A DNA stretch of 64,000 nucleotides, taken from positions 620,001 to 684,000 of the forward strand of contig NZ_LBIA02000001.1 of the NCBI RefSeq assembly GCF_001006325.2, written 5' to 3'. The stretch is from Afipia massiliensis (GTDB taxonomy: Bacteria > Pseudomonadota > Alphaproteobacteria > Rhizobiales > Xanthobacteraceae). Positions 8,363 to 17,775 of this stretch are shown here, one piece after another (position 1 is the stretch's first letter; each line of letters begins with the position of its first letter). The translations under genes were made by a program, and so were the position numbers. The notes beneath the pieces are model-generated. The model searched no databases and was not told where the DNA came from. It saw nothing but the letters and a program-made list of their open reading frames with translations.

Positions 8363-9460
8363 ATGTCCGCTTCCAAACTTTTCGACCCCTACAAGCTCGG
8401 CGCCGTCACGCTGACAAATCGCACCGTCATGGCTCCGCTGACGCGCAACCGCGCCGTCGCGGGTTTCGTCCCCAATCCTCTCGCCATTGAATATTACGGA
8501 CAGCGCGCCTCCGCTGGACTGCTCATCACCGAAGCCAGCCAGGTCTCGCAGCAGGGTCAGGGCTATCAGGACACGCCCGGCATCTATTCCAAGGAACAGG
8601 TCGCTGGCTGGCGCAAGGTCACAGACCGGGTGCACGAGCGCGGCGGTCATATCTACATCCAGCTCTGGCACGTCGGGCGTATTTCGCACACCACGTTGCA
8701 GGCCAACGGCAGCGCGCCGGTCGCCCCGTCCGCAGTTCGCGCGAAGGGCAAGACCTTCGTCGGCGGCACCTTCGCCGATGTGTCCGAGCCCCGCGCGCTC
8801 GAGCTGAGCGAGATCCCCGGCATCATCGAGAACTTCAAGCGCGCCTCTGCCAACGCGCTGGAAGCCGGCTTCGACGGCGTCGAGATTCACGGCGCGAATG
8901 GCTACCTGCTCGACCAGTTCGCCAAGGACGGCGCCAACAAGCGCACCGATGCCTACGGAGGCTCGATCGAGAACCGCGCGCGGCTGATGCTGGAAGTCTC
9001 GCAAGCCGTCGCCTCCGAGGCCGGCGCCGACCGCACCGGCATTCGCATTTCGCCAGTGACGCCCGCCAACGATATTTCCGACAGCAATCCGCAGCCGCTG
9101 TTCGATCACATCGTCGATCAGTTGAACGCACTGAAGCTGGGCTACATCCACGTCATCGAAGGCGCGACCGGCGGCCCGCGCGACATCGCGCCGTTCGACT
9201 ATGACAGCCTGCGCAAGCGCTTCAGCGGCGCCTACATCGCCAACAACGGCTACGACTTCAAGCTGGCGACAGAAGTTCTGGAGAAGAACAAGGCCGACCT
9301 GATCGCATTCGGCAAGCCGTTCATTTCGAATCCCGACCTTGTGGAGCGTCTCAAGCTCGGTGCGCCGCTGAACGACTTCGACAAGGCGACGTTCTATGGC
9401 GGCGGCGCCAAGGGCTACACTGACTATCCGGTGCTCGGGCGTCAGGCGGCGGCTGAATAG
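8363..9460 (+). CDS. Old yellow enzyme family alkene reductase (NemA-like)
   Basis: A 365-residue FMN enzyme of the NADH:flavin oxidoreductase family, which reduces activated C=C bonds (enones, maleimides) and often nitro compounds or nitrate esters. The TIM barrel starts with LFDPYKLGAVTLTNRTVMAPLTRNRA. Family landmarks: QLWHVGRISH, the HGANGYLLDQF segment with the active-site His and Asn, then YGGSIENRARL and FGKPFISNPDL. Transcribed alone with its own terminator. There is no regulator next to it, although TetR or LysR genes often accompany such enzymes. Natural substrate unknown. Confidence 0.93.
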   Translation: MSASKLFDPYKLGAVTLTNRTVMAPLTRNRAVAGFVPNPLAIEYYGQRASAGLLITEASQVSQQGQGYQDTPGIYSKEQVAGWRKVTDRVHERGGHIYIQLWHVGRISHTTLQANGSAPVAPSAVRAKGKTFVGGTFADVSEPRALELSEIPGIIENFKRASANALEAGFDGVEIHGANGYLLDQFAKDGANKRTDAYGGSIENRARLMLEVSQAVASEAGADRTGIRISPVTPANDISDSNPQPLFDHIVDQLNALKLGYIHVIEGATGGPRDIAPFDYDSLRKRFSGAYIANNGYDFKLATEVLEKNKADLIAFGKPFISNPDLVERLKLGAPLNDFDKATFYGGGAKGYTDYPVLGRQAAAE

Positions 9461-9487
9461 GCGCTCATCGCGCATATCTTGAATCCA

Positions 9488-9513
9488 AAGGCCGGGAGCG
9501 ATCCCGGCCTTTA
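9488..9513 (+). terminator. Rho-independent terminator after the alkene reductase
   Basis: AAAGGCCGGGA pairs with TCCCGGCCTTT around a four-base loop, 27 bases after the stop. The A-run and T-run on the two sides allow it to work for both directions, so it may also end the small gene at 9530-9724. Confidence 0.85.
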
Positions 9514-9529
9514 TCTTTAGGTGAATGGC

Positions 9530-9724
9530 TTACGCGGGAACCGGGTCCAGCCGCCCGGCCAGAAATCTCGTGGCGGCGCGCTCTGCCTCGCGCGCGTTCT
9601 TGAAAACGCGGCCGTCGAGCGGATTGTACTTGTGTACCGCTGCGAAGAAACGAAATCCTGATTTCTCGCGAACGACGATGCCTGCGGCTTCCGAACTGAC
9701 TTCGATGATGTAGGTGTCCGACAT
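9530..9724 (-). CDS. Small conserved protein
   Basis: A 64-residue protein I cannot name. It starts MSDTYIIEVSSEAAGIVVRE and has a central GFRFFAAVHKYNPLDG, then KNAREAERAATRF. The pattern of two beta strands plus an amphipathic helix with a KxAxEAExAA core resembles the DUF4170 protein at 2418, though the sequences are not clearly related. No signal peptide or membrane segment. It converges with the alkene reductase over the shared terminator. Start and frame look sound but coding is inferred from composition only. Confidence 0.6.
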   Translation of the reverse strand: MSDTYIIEVSSEAAGIVVREKSGFRFFAAVHKYNPLDGRVFKNAREAERAATRFLAGRLDPVPA

Positions 9725-10116
9725 GTTTCTTATCCGTGTCCCGTCTCTGGGTTCCTCACGCGCAATAACTCCGAAGGGCTGAAAAAGTTTCAGCCTTTGA
9801 AGACTTCAACACACCGTTTCTTCCGACTCGTACCAATCCAGTATGCACGTCCCGGGCCAACGGCGAAGAGCCTGTATTCAGCCCGAAATGACTCGAAACC
9901 AAACGACCAGTGACTCCCGCGTGTGCAGTTCGCCGCACCTGTAGGCGTTTCGCGCGACAGTTTTATAACCGGTGTGTAGACGCTGGAAGACGATCGTCCG
10001 CACTGCGGTAAAATAACAATGACAGCCCCGCGCAGCGCTGCAAAAGTGGACGAAAGACTGCGCGCAAATACCGTCAGCGTGAAAAGCTGACTAGCTGCGT
10101 TAACGATTGAGGCGAA
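9725..10116. other. Long intergenic stretch with no recognised gene
   Basis: This 392-base stretch lies upstream of the small gene at 9530 and downstream of yciA. It holds a short hairpin near 9779-9798 (GGCTGAAA facing TTTCAGCC). I find no tRNA shape, no convincing protein frame and no terminator with a T-run. A 60-residue minus frame at 9756-9938 lacks support. A small RNA is possible but cannot be shown here. Confidence 0.5.
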
Positions 10117-10545
10117 TCAGGCGCTGACGGACGAGGAACCCTGCCGGATCGTTTGCGGATGGCCGCTGTCGTCCACCGCGACGTAGGTGTAGTTCCCGTC
10201 GGTCACCAGAATCGATTTTGATTCGTTGCGCCGCTGCACCCACGCCGCGACATGCACCGTGATCGAGGTGCGGCCGACGCGCACGGTGGTCGCGTAGACC
10301 GACACCACATCGCCGACATAGACCGGTTTGCGAAAGGTCATTGCCTCGATGGCAACGGTAACGTTGCGGCTTTGCGTCGTCTTGTACGCGTAGATGCTGC
10401 CGGCCAGATCCATCTGGCTCAACAGCCAGCCGCCGAAGATGTCACCGTTCTGGTTGGTGTCCGCCGGCATGGCCAGCGTGCGGATCGACAGCTCGCCCTC
10501 AGGCGCGGCGGGTGCGGGCGCGGCGTGAATGGGCGTGTCTGCCAT
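10117..10545 (-). CDS. yciA: Acyl-CoA thioesterase YciA
   Basis: A 142-residue hotdog-fold thioesterase that hydrolyses acyl-CoA to free acid and CoA. The family motif reads DTNQNGDIFGGWLLSQMDLAG at residues 29-49, which carries the catalytic Asp and the FGG turn. It follows the beta-oxidation fusion gene by 39 bases in the same direction, so it is probably the last gene of that operon. A role in freeing CoA during fatty-acid breakdown, or in clearing stuck intermediates, is inferred from context. YciA proteins are broad in chain length. Confidence 0.92.
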   Translation of the reverse strand: MADTPIHAAPAPAAPEGELSIRTLAMPADTNQNGDIFGGWLLSQMDLAGSIYAYKTTQSRNVTVAIEAMTFRKPVYVGDVVSVYATTVRVGRTSITVHVAAWVQRRNESKSILVTDGNYTYVAVDDSGHPQTIRQGSSSVSA

Positions 10546-10584
10546 CGATGCAATCCGTCAAATGAAGTCAAAGGACAGTATGTC

Positions 10585-12672
10585 TCAAGCGAACGTATCC
10601 CACCCGGCATCCGGTTTAAAGCGCTCACCGAATCTTGCTTCCAGCGTCTTCAGCGCAGCCGCGACATTCGCCGCGCCGCGGGTGCGGGCGTAGTTCAGCG
10701 GGCCGCCGCGGAACGGCGCGTAACCGGTGCCAAAGATCATCGCGCCATCCACCACGTCGGCATTATCGACAATGCCTTCGCGCAGACAGGCGACGCAGAC
10801 ATTGGACATCGGCAGAATGAGCCGGTCGATCATCTCGTCGGTGGGCTGGACCGGCGACGGCATCTTCACCGCCTTGCCGTCCTTCCATTCGAAGAAGCCC
10901 TTGCCGGTCTTGTGGCCAAGCTCGCCTTTCTTCACCTTGTCGCGGAGCCAGTCCGGTGCCGCGGGCAATGCCTGTTCGCCGAATTTCGAGCGCAGCATGT
11001 CGCCGACCGCGAGACAAATATCCAGCCCGACCTGATCGGCCAGCTCGATCGGCCCCATCGGCATGCCGAACTTCTCGGCGGCGGCGTCGATGACAGCCTT
11101 GTCCACCTTCTCGTCGAGCATCACCATCGCTTCCAGCATGTACGGCGTGAGCGCGCGGTTGACGAGGAAGCCCGGCGAACTCTTCACCGGCAGCGGCAGG
11201 CGATCGATGGCGCCGACGAACTTCAAAGCCGTCGCTAATGCTTGCGGATCGACCGTATCGTGGCTCACTAACTCGACAAGTTGCAGGCGCGAGACGGGAT
11301 TGAAGAAATGCAAGCCGAGCAGCCGCTCGGGATTCTTCAGCGTGGTGCGCAGATCCTGCAGTGGAATACTGGACGTGTTGGTGGCAAGGATCGCGCCCGG
11401 CTTCATGATCGGCTCAAGCCCGGCATAGACCTTCTGCTTGAGTTCAAGTTTCTCCGGCACGGCCTCGATAATGAGATCGGCGTTGCGCACGCCCTCACCG
11501 TTCATGTCCGGAATCAACCGGTCGAGTGCATCGCGCAGATCGGTCTTCTTGCGGATGATCTTGCCGAATAGCTCCGACGCACGCTTGATCGCACCGGCAA
11601 TCGGCTCGGCCTTCATGTCGGCCAGCGTCACGCGCAGGCCCTGATGGGCGCACCAGGCGGCGATATCGCCGCCCATGGCACCCGCGCCAATGACGTGAAC
11701 GTGCTTCACCGTGTTTTTGCCGTCGGCGAGTTTCTTCATCTGCTCGCGCAGGAAGAACACGCGGATCAGGTTCTGCGCGGTAGGCGTCACCATCAGATCG
11801 GCGAACGAGGTTTTCTCCGCAGCCAGCATCGCCTTGCGGTCGCCGCCGTGCTTCTCCCACAAATCGACCAGCGCGTAAGGCGCGGGGTAGTGTTCCTTCG
11901 GCGCGGTCTTCGCCGCCTCGCCGCGCATGCGGTTTGCCAGCAATCCGCGGACCGGCCCGAGATTCATCGCCTTCGCCAGCAGGCCCTGCCTGTGCGGCCG
12001 AAGCCGCCCGAAGATCGCGTCCTTCACCGCGTTGCGGACATGACGCTCCTGCGTCACGGAATCGACCAGACCCAGTGTCTTCGCCTTGCGCGCGTCGATG
12101 GTCTTGCCTGTCAGCATCATCGTCATCGCCTCAAGAGGACTGACGAGATGCGTGAAGCGCGCGGTGCCACCAAGGCCCGGATGCAGGCCGAGCATCACTT
12201 CAGGAAACCCGAAACGCGCATTGTCGATGGCGATGCGGGTGTTGCAGGCCAAAGCCACTTCAAGACCGCCGCCGAGACAGAAGCCGTGGATCACTGCGAC
12301 GGTCGGAACCTTCAATGCCTCCAGCCGGTCCACCACCGCATGCGCGCGCGCCATCTGGGTTTCGACCTCGCGCGGATCTGTGACACCGCGAAACTCGTTG
12401 ACGTCCGCGCCCGCGATGAAGCCCGATGGCTTCGCGGAGCGGATGACCACGCCCGCAGGGCGCTCGCTTTCCAGCGCCGCGATGACGGTCTCGAACTCCT
12501 CCAGAACGCTCGCGGACAGCGTGTTGGCGCTGGTGCCCTCGCGATCGAACAGCAGCCAGGCGATGCCGTCGCCGTCGCGCGTCAATTTGAAGTTCTTGTA
12601 GGGTCCCGCGACCGGGTCCGGCCCGAGTTCGAGCACGCGGTCTTTAAGAACATCCATGATGCGTGAATCCAT
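10585..12672 (-). CDS. fadJ: Enoyl-CoA hydratase / 3-hydroxyacyl-CoA dehydrogenase fusion
   Basis: A 695-residue two-function enzyme of fatty-acid beta-oxidation. Residues about 1-190 are a crotonase-fold hydratase, with IAGADVNEF for the oxyanion hole and HGFCLGGGLEVALAC. Residues about 315-500 are the NAD-binding dehydrogenase, with VIGAGAMGGDIAAWCA. The rest is two helical 3HCDH domains, with PGFLVNRALTPYMLEA. It makes the alpha chain of a trifunctional complex; the beta chain should be the thiolase just upstream (10-base gap). The fadB and fadJ types cannot be told apart surely by eye, so the symbol is tentative. Confidence 0.93.
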   Translation of the reverse strand: MDSRIMDVLKDRVLELGPDPVAGPYKNFKLTRDGDGIAWLLFDREGTSANTLSASVLEEFETVIAALESERPAGVVIRSAKPSGFIAGADVNEFRGVTDPREVETQMARAHAVVDRLEALKVPTVAVIHGFCLGGGLEVALACNTRIAIDNARFGFPEVMLGLHPGLGGTARFTHLVSPLEAMTMMLTGKTIDARKAKTLGLVDSVTQERHVRNAVKDAIFGRLRPHRQGLLAKAMNLGPVRGLLANRMRGEAAKTAPKEHYPAPYALVDLWEKHGGDRKAMLAAEKTSFADLMVTPTAQNLIRVFFLREQMKKLADGKNTVKHVHVIGAGAMGGDIAAWCAHQGLRVTLADMKAEPIAGAIKRASELFGKIIRKKTDLRDALDRLIPDMNGEGVRNADLIIEAVPEKLELKQKVYAGLEPIMKPGAILATNTSSIPLQDLRTTLKNPERLLGLHFFNPVSRLQLVELVSHDTVDPQALATALKFVGAIDRLPLPVKSSPGFLVNRALTPYMLEAMVMLDEKVDKAVIDAAAEKFGMPMGPIELADQVGLDICLAVGDMLRSKFGEQALPAAPDWLRDKVKKGELGHKTGKGFFEWKDGKAVKMPSPVQPTDEMIDRLILPMSNVCVACLREGIVDNADVVDGAMIFGTGYAPFRGGPLNYARTRGAANVAAALKTLEARFGERFKPDAGWDTFA

Positions 12673-12682
12673 GTCCGTTCCC

Positions 12683-13966
12683 TTACACTGTCTCGATCAG
12701 CATCGCGCCGCCGAGGCCGCCGCCGATGCATTCGGTGGCGATGCCACGCTTGGTTCCGAGCCGCTTCATCGCATTCACAAGATGCAGTACGATGCGGTTG
12801 CCGCTGGTGCCGACCGGATGGCCGAGGCTGATCGCGCCGCCGTCGACGTTGAGTTTCGTCTGATCGATCTGACCGGCAGCTCCATCAAGGCCAAGCACCT
12901 CGCGGCAGAACCTGTCATCGTTCCATGCTTTGAGACAGCCAAGTAACTGCGACGCGAAGGCTTCGTTGATTTCCCAGGTCTCGATGTCCTGAAGCTTCAG
13001 CCTGTTGCGCTTCAACAGTTCGGTCGACGACAGCACCGGACCGAAGCCCATGATGCCGGGATCGAGCCCCGCCCACTGGCTGTCGACGATGATCGCCTTC
13101 GGCTTAAGGCCGTATTTGTTGACGGCGTCTTCCGACGCCAGAATGGTCCAGCATGCGCCGTCGGTGATCTGTGACGAGTTACCCGGCGTCACCTGCCCCC
13201 ACGGCCGCTCGAAAGCGGGCTTGAGCTTCGCGAGCTTGTCCATTGAGGAATCCGGCCGTACGCCGTCGTCGTGATCATAGAACTTGCCGTCGCGCGCGAA
13301 TGCGGTTTCGACCTCGCCGTTCAGGAAGCCCTGCGCCTGCGCAGTGGCCAATCGCCGATGGCTTTCCACCGCGTACGCATCCGCCTGCTCGCGGGTCACA
13401 CCCATCAGATATGCGACGATTTCCGCCGTCTGCCCCATATTGAGATCGGTGATGGGGTCGGTCAGCCCGCGCTCCAGCCCGATGATCGGCTTGAAGTAGG
13501 ATGGCCGCGCTTTCAGAAAAGCCGTCACTTTCGAGAGCGAATCCTTCGCGGTGGCGAATTTCGCGAACCAGCGCACGCCGGACTGTGGAAACACCAGCGG
13601 CGCGTAGCTGAGCGCTTCCGCGCCACCCGCCAGGATCATGTCCGCCTTGCCGGCTTCGATGTACCGGTAAGCCGTATCAATCGACTGCATGCCGGAGCCG
13701 CAGTTGATCTGCACCGTGAACGCCACCATGCGTTCCCCCATGCCGAGGCGTAACGCCGCGACGCGGGCGGGATTCATCTCGTCGGCGATGACATTGACGC
13801 AGCCGAGAATGACCTGGTCGAACGCAGTGGGCGCAAACGGCTGCCGCGTCAGCAAGGGCCGCCCGGCCTGAACCGCGAGATCGACTGGGGTGAACGGCCC
13901 CGGGCCGCCTTGTGCTTTTAGAAACGGCGTGCGTGCGCCGTCGATGATATAAACCGGACGCGCCAT
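12683..13966 (-). CDS. Acetyl-CoA C-acyltransferase (thiolase)
   Basis: A 427-residue thiolase, which splits 3-ketoacyl-CoA with CoA to give acetyl-CoA. The acyl-binding Cys is in INCGSGMQ near residue 90. GGAISLGHPVGTSGNRI holds the catalytic His, and CIGGGLGGAMLIE at the C-terminus holds the second Cys. The length exceeds the 390-400 residues of biosynthetic thiolases, which fits a beta-oxidation (FadI-like) enzyme. Its start overlaps the FadE stop by one base (TGATG), so the two are translationally coupled. With the gene downstream it should form the beta subunit of the fatty-acid oxidation complex. Confidence 0.93.
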   Translation of the reverse strand: MARPVYIIDGARTPFLKAQGGPGPFTPVDLAVQAGRPLLTRQPFAPTAFDQVILGCVNVIADEMNPARVAALRLGMGERMVAFTVQINCGSGMQSIDTAYRYIEAGKADMILAGGAEALSYAPLVFPQSGVRWFAKFATAKDSLSKVTAFLKARPSYFKPIIGLERGLTDPITDLNMGQTAEIVAYLMGVTREQADAYAVESHRRLATAQAQGFLNGEVETAFARDGKFYDHDDGVRPDSSMDKLAKLKPAFERPWGQVTPGNSSQITDGACWTILASEDAVNKYGLKPKAIIVDSQWAGLDPGIMGFGPVLSSTELLKRNRLKLQDIETWEINEAFASQLLGCLKAWNDDRFCREVLGLDGAAGQIDQTKLNVDGGAISLGHPVGTSGNRIVLHLVNAMKRLGTKRGIATECIGGGLGGAMLIETV

Positions 13967-16227
13967 CAGCTTGCCGCCCGGTCCGGCGAGGTCTGTTTGA
14001 GATCAGGCTGCTTCCTGTAGATCGGCGACAGCGCTTCCGGCGCGAAATCGTCGACCTCGATCACCAGCGCAACTGCATCATGCGCCGCCTTGAGTTTTGT
14101 GCCTTCGTCGGCGGTGATGACACCCTTCTTCACGGCTTCGCTCCAGTCGCGGATTTTTGCGGCATGCATTTTCTTCTCGATCGACTCGTTGGCGGTGACG
14201 AGCAGGAAGGCGCGCTCCAGCCGCGCCAACGGGCCGTCGTCGTCGATGTGATAGAGGCCCTCGGTCAGCCGGTCGCGCACCGCACCCGGCGCAAGGATCA
14301 ACTGCGCGCAACGGTGCACCACCTTGTCCGAAGGACCCAGCGGATTGGCGCCGAGCGGTTGTATCAGGAACTTCAGGATCACGGCGACGAAGCGGTTCGG
14401 CATGTTGGCCATCACTTCGGCGAGGCGATTTTCGATGGTGCGAATGCCGTTCGCCATCACCCACTCGAGCGCCGCGAAGTCCGCCTCCTGACGGCCTTCG
14501 TCCTCCCAGCGCTTCAACGCTGCCGAGAGCAGATACAGTTCGGAGAGAATGTCGCCGAACCGCGCCGACAGCATTTCCTTGCGTTTCAACGCGCCGCCGA
14601 GCGTCAGCAGCGCCATGTCGGAGCACAGCGCGAAGGCCGCCGAGTAACGCGAAAGCTGTCGATAGTAGCCGGTCGCGGCACCCGCATCGGGCGCTGGCGC
14701 GAACATGCCGCCGGTCCAGCTTCGGCCCCACGCGCGGAAGGTGTTGGTGAGCGCATGACCGACGTGCTTCCAGAATGAAGTGTCGAAATCGGCCAAACCC
14801 TTCTTCGGATCGGCGTCGCTGATCGCGTTCATCTCTTGCAGCAGATAAGGATGCGCGCGCACCGATCCCTGCCCGAATACGATCAGGTTGCGCGTCAAAA
14901 TGTTCGCGCCCTCCACCGTGATGGCGACCGGCACCGAGCGATAGAGATTTCCCATGTAATTCTGCGGGCCGTCGATCACCGCCTTGCCGCCGTGAATGTC
15001 CATCGCATCGTCGACCGTAATACGCAGGCGCTCGGTGGCATGCAGCTTCATGATGCCGGAGATTACGGCGGGATGAATGTGCTGATTGAGCGCGGAACAG
15101 GTCAGCCGCCGCGCGGCGTCGAGCTGATAGGCAATGCCGGCAATGCGGGCCAGCGGCTCCTCGATGCCTTCGAACTTTCCGATCGGCACATGGAATTGTT
15201 CGCGGATGCGCGCATAGGCGCCGGTGGCGCGCGCGCAATACGCCGCACCGGCCGACGACTGCGACGGCAACGAAATGCCGCGGCCCGCGGCCAGCGCGGT
15301 CATCAGCATCTTCCAACCCTGACCGATGCGCTCCTGCCCGCCGATGATGAAGTCCATCGGAATGAAAACGTCCTTGCCCCAGTTCGGACCGTTCTGGAAC
15401 ACCTGCATCGCCGGCAAATGACGATGGCCGATGCTGACGCCGGGCAGATCGGTCGGAATCAGCGCGACCGTAATGCCGAGTTCTTCTTCCTTGCCGATCA
15501 GGTGATCGGGATCGTAGGCCTTGAAAGCAAGACCGAGCAGCGTCGCCACCGGCCCCAGCGTGATGTAGCGCTTGTGCCAGTTCAGCCGCAGACCGAGGGT
15601 TTCCTTGCCGTTGAAGGTGCCCTTGCAGATGATGCCGGTGTCGATCATCGACGCGGCATCGGAGCCCGCCTCCGGGCTGGTCAGGCCGAAACACGGAATC
15701 TCGCGGCCTTCGGCCAAGCCCGGCAGCCATTTGTTCTGCTGCTCCTTGGTGCCGAATGTCATCAGCAGTTCGCCCGGCCCGAGCGAGTTCGGCACCATCA
15801 CCGTGACCGCCGCCGTCACCGAGCGCGACGAAATCTTCCGCACCACTTCCGAATGTGCGTATGGCGAGAAGCCGAGCCCGCCGAATTCCTTCGGAATGAT
15901 CATGCCGAGGAATTTGTTGCGTTTGATGAACTCCCAGACTTCGGGCGGCAGGTCGCGCCACTCCCAATTGACCTTCCAGTCGTCGATCATCGCGCAGAGT
16001 TCTTCGACCGGTCCGCTCAGAAATGCCTTCTCCTCCTCGGTCAACGTTGCCGGCGCGAAGGCCAACAGCTTCGACCAGTCGGGATTTCCGGTGAACAGGT
16101 CAGCGTCCCACCAGACGTCACCGGCCTCAAGCGCCTCGCGCTCGGTGTCGGACATCGGCGGCAGCGCCTTGTGCGCCCAGGCGAAGATCGGACGGGTGAT
16201 GAGATCGCGGCGGAAGGAAAAGCTCAT
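13966..16227 (-). CDS. fadE: FadE-type acyl-CoA dehydrogenase
   Basis: A 753-residue FAD enzyme catalysing the first, desaturating step of beta-oxidation. It is the long bacterial form: an acyl-CoA dehydrogenase core at residues about 70-480 (LTSPEAGSDAASM, and RGISLPSQSSAG-A) with a C-terminal DUF1974 region that continues to the end. E. coli FadE is 814 residues. The ATG at 16227 is preferred, with AAAGGA eight bases upstream, over the TTG or GTG further out. It is the first gene of the operon with thiolase, fusion enzyme and YciA. Substrates are probably medium to long fatty acyl-CoA. No acyl-CoA ligase or FadR-like regulator lies next to it. Confidence 0.92.
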   Translation of the reverse strand: MSFSFRRDLITRPIFAWAHKALPPMSDTEREALEAGDVWWDADLFTGNPDWSKLLAFAPATLTEEEKAFLSGPVEELCAMIDDWKVNWEWRDLPPEVWEFIKRNKFLGMIIPKEFGGLGFSPYAHSEVVRKISSRSVTAAVTVMVPNSLGPGELLMTFGTKEQQNKWLPGLAEGREIPCFGLTSPEAGSDAASMIDTGIICKGTFNGKETLGLRLNWHKRYITLGPVATLLGLAFKAYDPDHLIGKEEELGITVALIPTDLPGVSIGHRHLPAMQVFQNGPNWGKDVFIPMDFIIGGQERIGQGWKMLMTALAAGRGISLPSQSSAGAAYCARATGAYARIREQFHVPIGKFEGIEEPLARIAGIAYQLDAARRLTCSALNQHIHPAVISGIMKLHATERLRITVDDAMDIHGGKAVIDGPQNYMGNLYRSVPVAITVEGANILTRNLIVFGQGSVRAHPYLLQEMNAISDADPKKGLADFDTSFWKHVGHALTNTFRAWGRSWTGGMFAPAPDAGAATGYYRQLSRYSAAFALCSDMALLTLGGALKRKEMLSARFGDILSELYLLSAALKRWEDEGRQEADFAALEWVMANGIRTIENRLAEVMANMPNRFVAVILKFLIQPLGANPLGPSDKVVHRCAQLILAPGAVRDRLTEGLYHIDDDGPLARLERAFLLVTANESIEKKMHAAKIRDWSEAVKKGVITADEGTKLKAAHDAVALVIEVDDFAPEALSPIYRKQPDLKQTSPDRAAS

Positions 16228-16500
16228 GGGACGATCCTTTTGCGGAAAGGCCAGCGTAACCACGGGGCTGAAATGCTAGGACATGATCCGGAAACGTGGG
16301 AGTGGATTTCGTTTAGGTCATGCCTCAACTCTAGCGGAGGCAATGCTGAAAACCAGCTTCGATGTTGTGTCGCGTTTGAAGCGAAAGCCCCCAAAAACAC
16401 CTACGTTTCAATAACCTGCAGGATGGCGCAACGTTCCGCACCGGGCTCCTAAACAATCGGCAAGACCGTAAAAATCACCAAGACTTGAGCCAAAATGCCG

Positions 16501-17118
16501 CTACCGTGGCCGCACCATCTCGAACATCATGTCGGGCCGGACCTGGACATAGTCGCCCATCCGCCCCGCGCGCAGGACCGGATAGGCCTCGGCGGTCTGG
16601 TAAACGCCGTCCTTGATCAGGCTCTTGTCGATATGGACCGCGACGACCTCGCCGAAGGTGACCCAGGCATCGGCCTTTTTACCGTCGGCGCCCTGAAGCT
16701 GGATCATCTGCGTCAGTTTGCACTCGAACGAGACCAGACTTTCGCCAACCCGCGGCACGTCCACCTTGCGCGACGCCACCTTGGTCAGCCCGGAAATCGT
16801 GAACTCGTCGGTCTCGTGCGGCACGGTTGCCGACGTCATGTTCATCTGCTCGGCGACATGCTTGGTCACCAGATTCCAGGTGAACTCCTTGGTTTCCTGA
16901 ATGTTGGAGACGCTGTCCTTCCAGCCGGTCGAGGAAAAGCCGATGATCGGCGGCACGTAGCAGAAGGCGTTGAAGAAGCTGTAGGGCGCGAGGTTGACGT
17001 GTCCCTTGGCATCTTTCGATGAAATCCAGCCGATGGGCCGGGGACCGACTATGGCGTTGAAGGGATCGTGCCGGAGACCATGCCCTTGGGAGGGTTCGTA
17101 GTAGTGAAAATCAGACAT
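16501..17118 (-). CDS. Flavin reductase family protein
   Basis: A 205-residue FMN-binding split-barrel protein, recognised by FNAIVGPRPIGWISSKDAKGHVNLAPYSFFNAFC near the N-terminus, and SSTGWKDSVSNI. Such proteins reduce free flavin or act on a flavin-linked substrate, often as partners of monooxygenases. The ATG at 17118 overlaps the end of the TetR gene by eight bases, giving the most natural start and tight translational coupling. The open frame extends further but that part is Arg-rich. Being the last gene of the efflux operon hints at a drug or solvent stress role, which is inference only. Confidence 0.88.
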   Translation of the reverse strand: MSDFHYYEPSQGHGLRHDPFNAIVGPRPIGWISSKDAKGHVNLAPYSFFNAFCYVPPIIGFSSTGWKDSVSNIQETKEFTWNLVTKHVAEQMNMTSATVPHETDEFTISGLTKVASRKVDVPRVGESLVSFECKLTQMIQLQGADGKKADAWVTFGEVVAVHIDKSLIKDGVYQTAEAYPVLRAGRMGDYVQVRPDMMFEMVRPR

Positions 17119-17758
17119 GAGAGACTTTACCCGCACCGCTGCTGCCCGGAATCGTGCCGGACGCACTTAAAGTAAGCGCTGCGAGGATAAAGTCTATCAT
17201 TTGATCGAGGGTTGGCCCCGGCTTCTTGGCGCATTGCTCGATCATCTGCGGATGAAAGAAGCGGAGCATCGCGGTGCAGGTGCTCAAGGCCGCCAGTTCG
17301 ATGTCGGTGACCTTGAACACGCCGGTTTTGGCGCCTTCAGCGATCACCGAAGCGATCGCCATGGTGATCCGCTGGATATGGGCTTCACAAACATCCCAGC
17401 TCTCCTCCATTGCGATGGCAACCATCTCGTGGATCTTGGCATCGCCGACGAAACGCTCGGCGTTCATGCGGCTGACCGTGGACAGCAACTCGCGCAGCCG
17501 CACAGCAGGATGAGTCGTCTTGGCGGCGATGGCTTCCGCTTCGGTCTCGACCTCGTTCATCAGCCGGCGCGCGACGCCCTCATGGATCGCCTTCTTGGAA
17601 TCGAAGAAGCGATAGATGTTCGCCGGCGACATTTTCAGCGTCTTGGCGATGTCGGCAACCGTGGTCTTGAGATAACCGATCTCGCGAAACAGGCGCTCCG
17701 CCGTGGCGAGAATGCACGCCTTCTTTTCGGAATCGGTATCGTCGTGAAGCATGGTCAT
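17111..17758 (-). CDS. TetR-family regulator of the RND efflux operon
   Basis: About 215 residues. The TetR helix-turn-helix is at residues 15-60 (ILATAERLFREIGYLKTTVADIAKTLKMSPANIYRFF), with a variable ligand domain after it. The start is M at 17758 or two codons later at 17752; the longer frame to 17881 is the antisense end of the pump gene. It follows the pump by 18 bases, so the operon would carry its own repressor. The best operator candidate is the inverted repeat at 22083-22104, upstream of the first gene. AcrR- and MexR-like logic (repress until a drug binds) is inferred from family and context. Confidence 0.9.
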   Translation of the reverse strand: MTMLHDDTDSEKKACILATAERLFREIGYLKTTVADIAKTLKMSPANIYRFFDSKKAIHEGVARRLMNEVETEAEAIAAKTTHPAVRLRELLSTVSRMNAERFVGDAKIHEMVAIAMEESWDVCEAHIQRITMAIASVIAEGAKTGVFKVTDIELAALSTCTAMLRFFHPQMIEQCAKKPGPTLDQMIDFILAALTLSASGTIPGSSGAGKVSHV

Positions 17759-17775
17759 ATCAGCATCGTACCAAG

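Noticed and set aside
9756-9938. 60-residue minus frame in a long gap
   Set aside because: No ribosome-binding site and no known pattern.
11644-12666. 340-residue open frame antisense to the beta-oxidation fusion gene
   Set aside because: Lies within a gene with clear motifs on the other strand.
14836-16452. 538-residue open frame antisense to FadE
   Set aside because: Shadow of a clear gene, Arg/His-rich, no domain.
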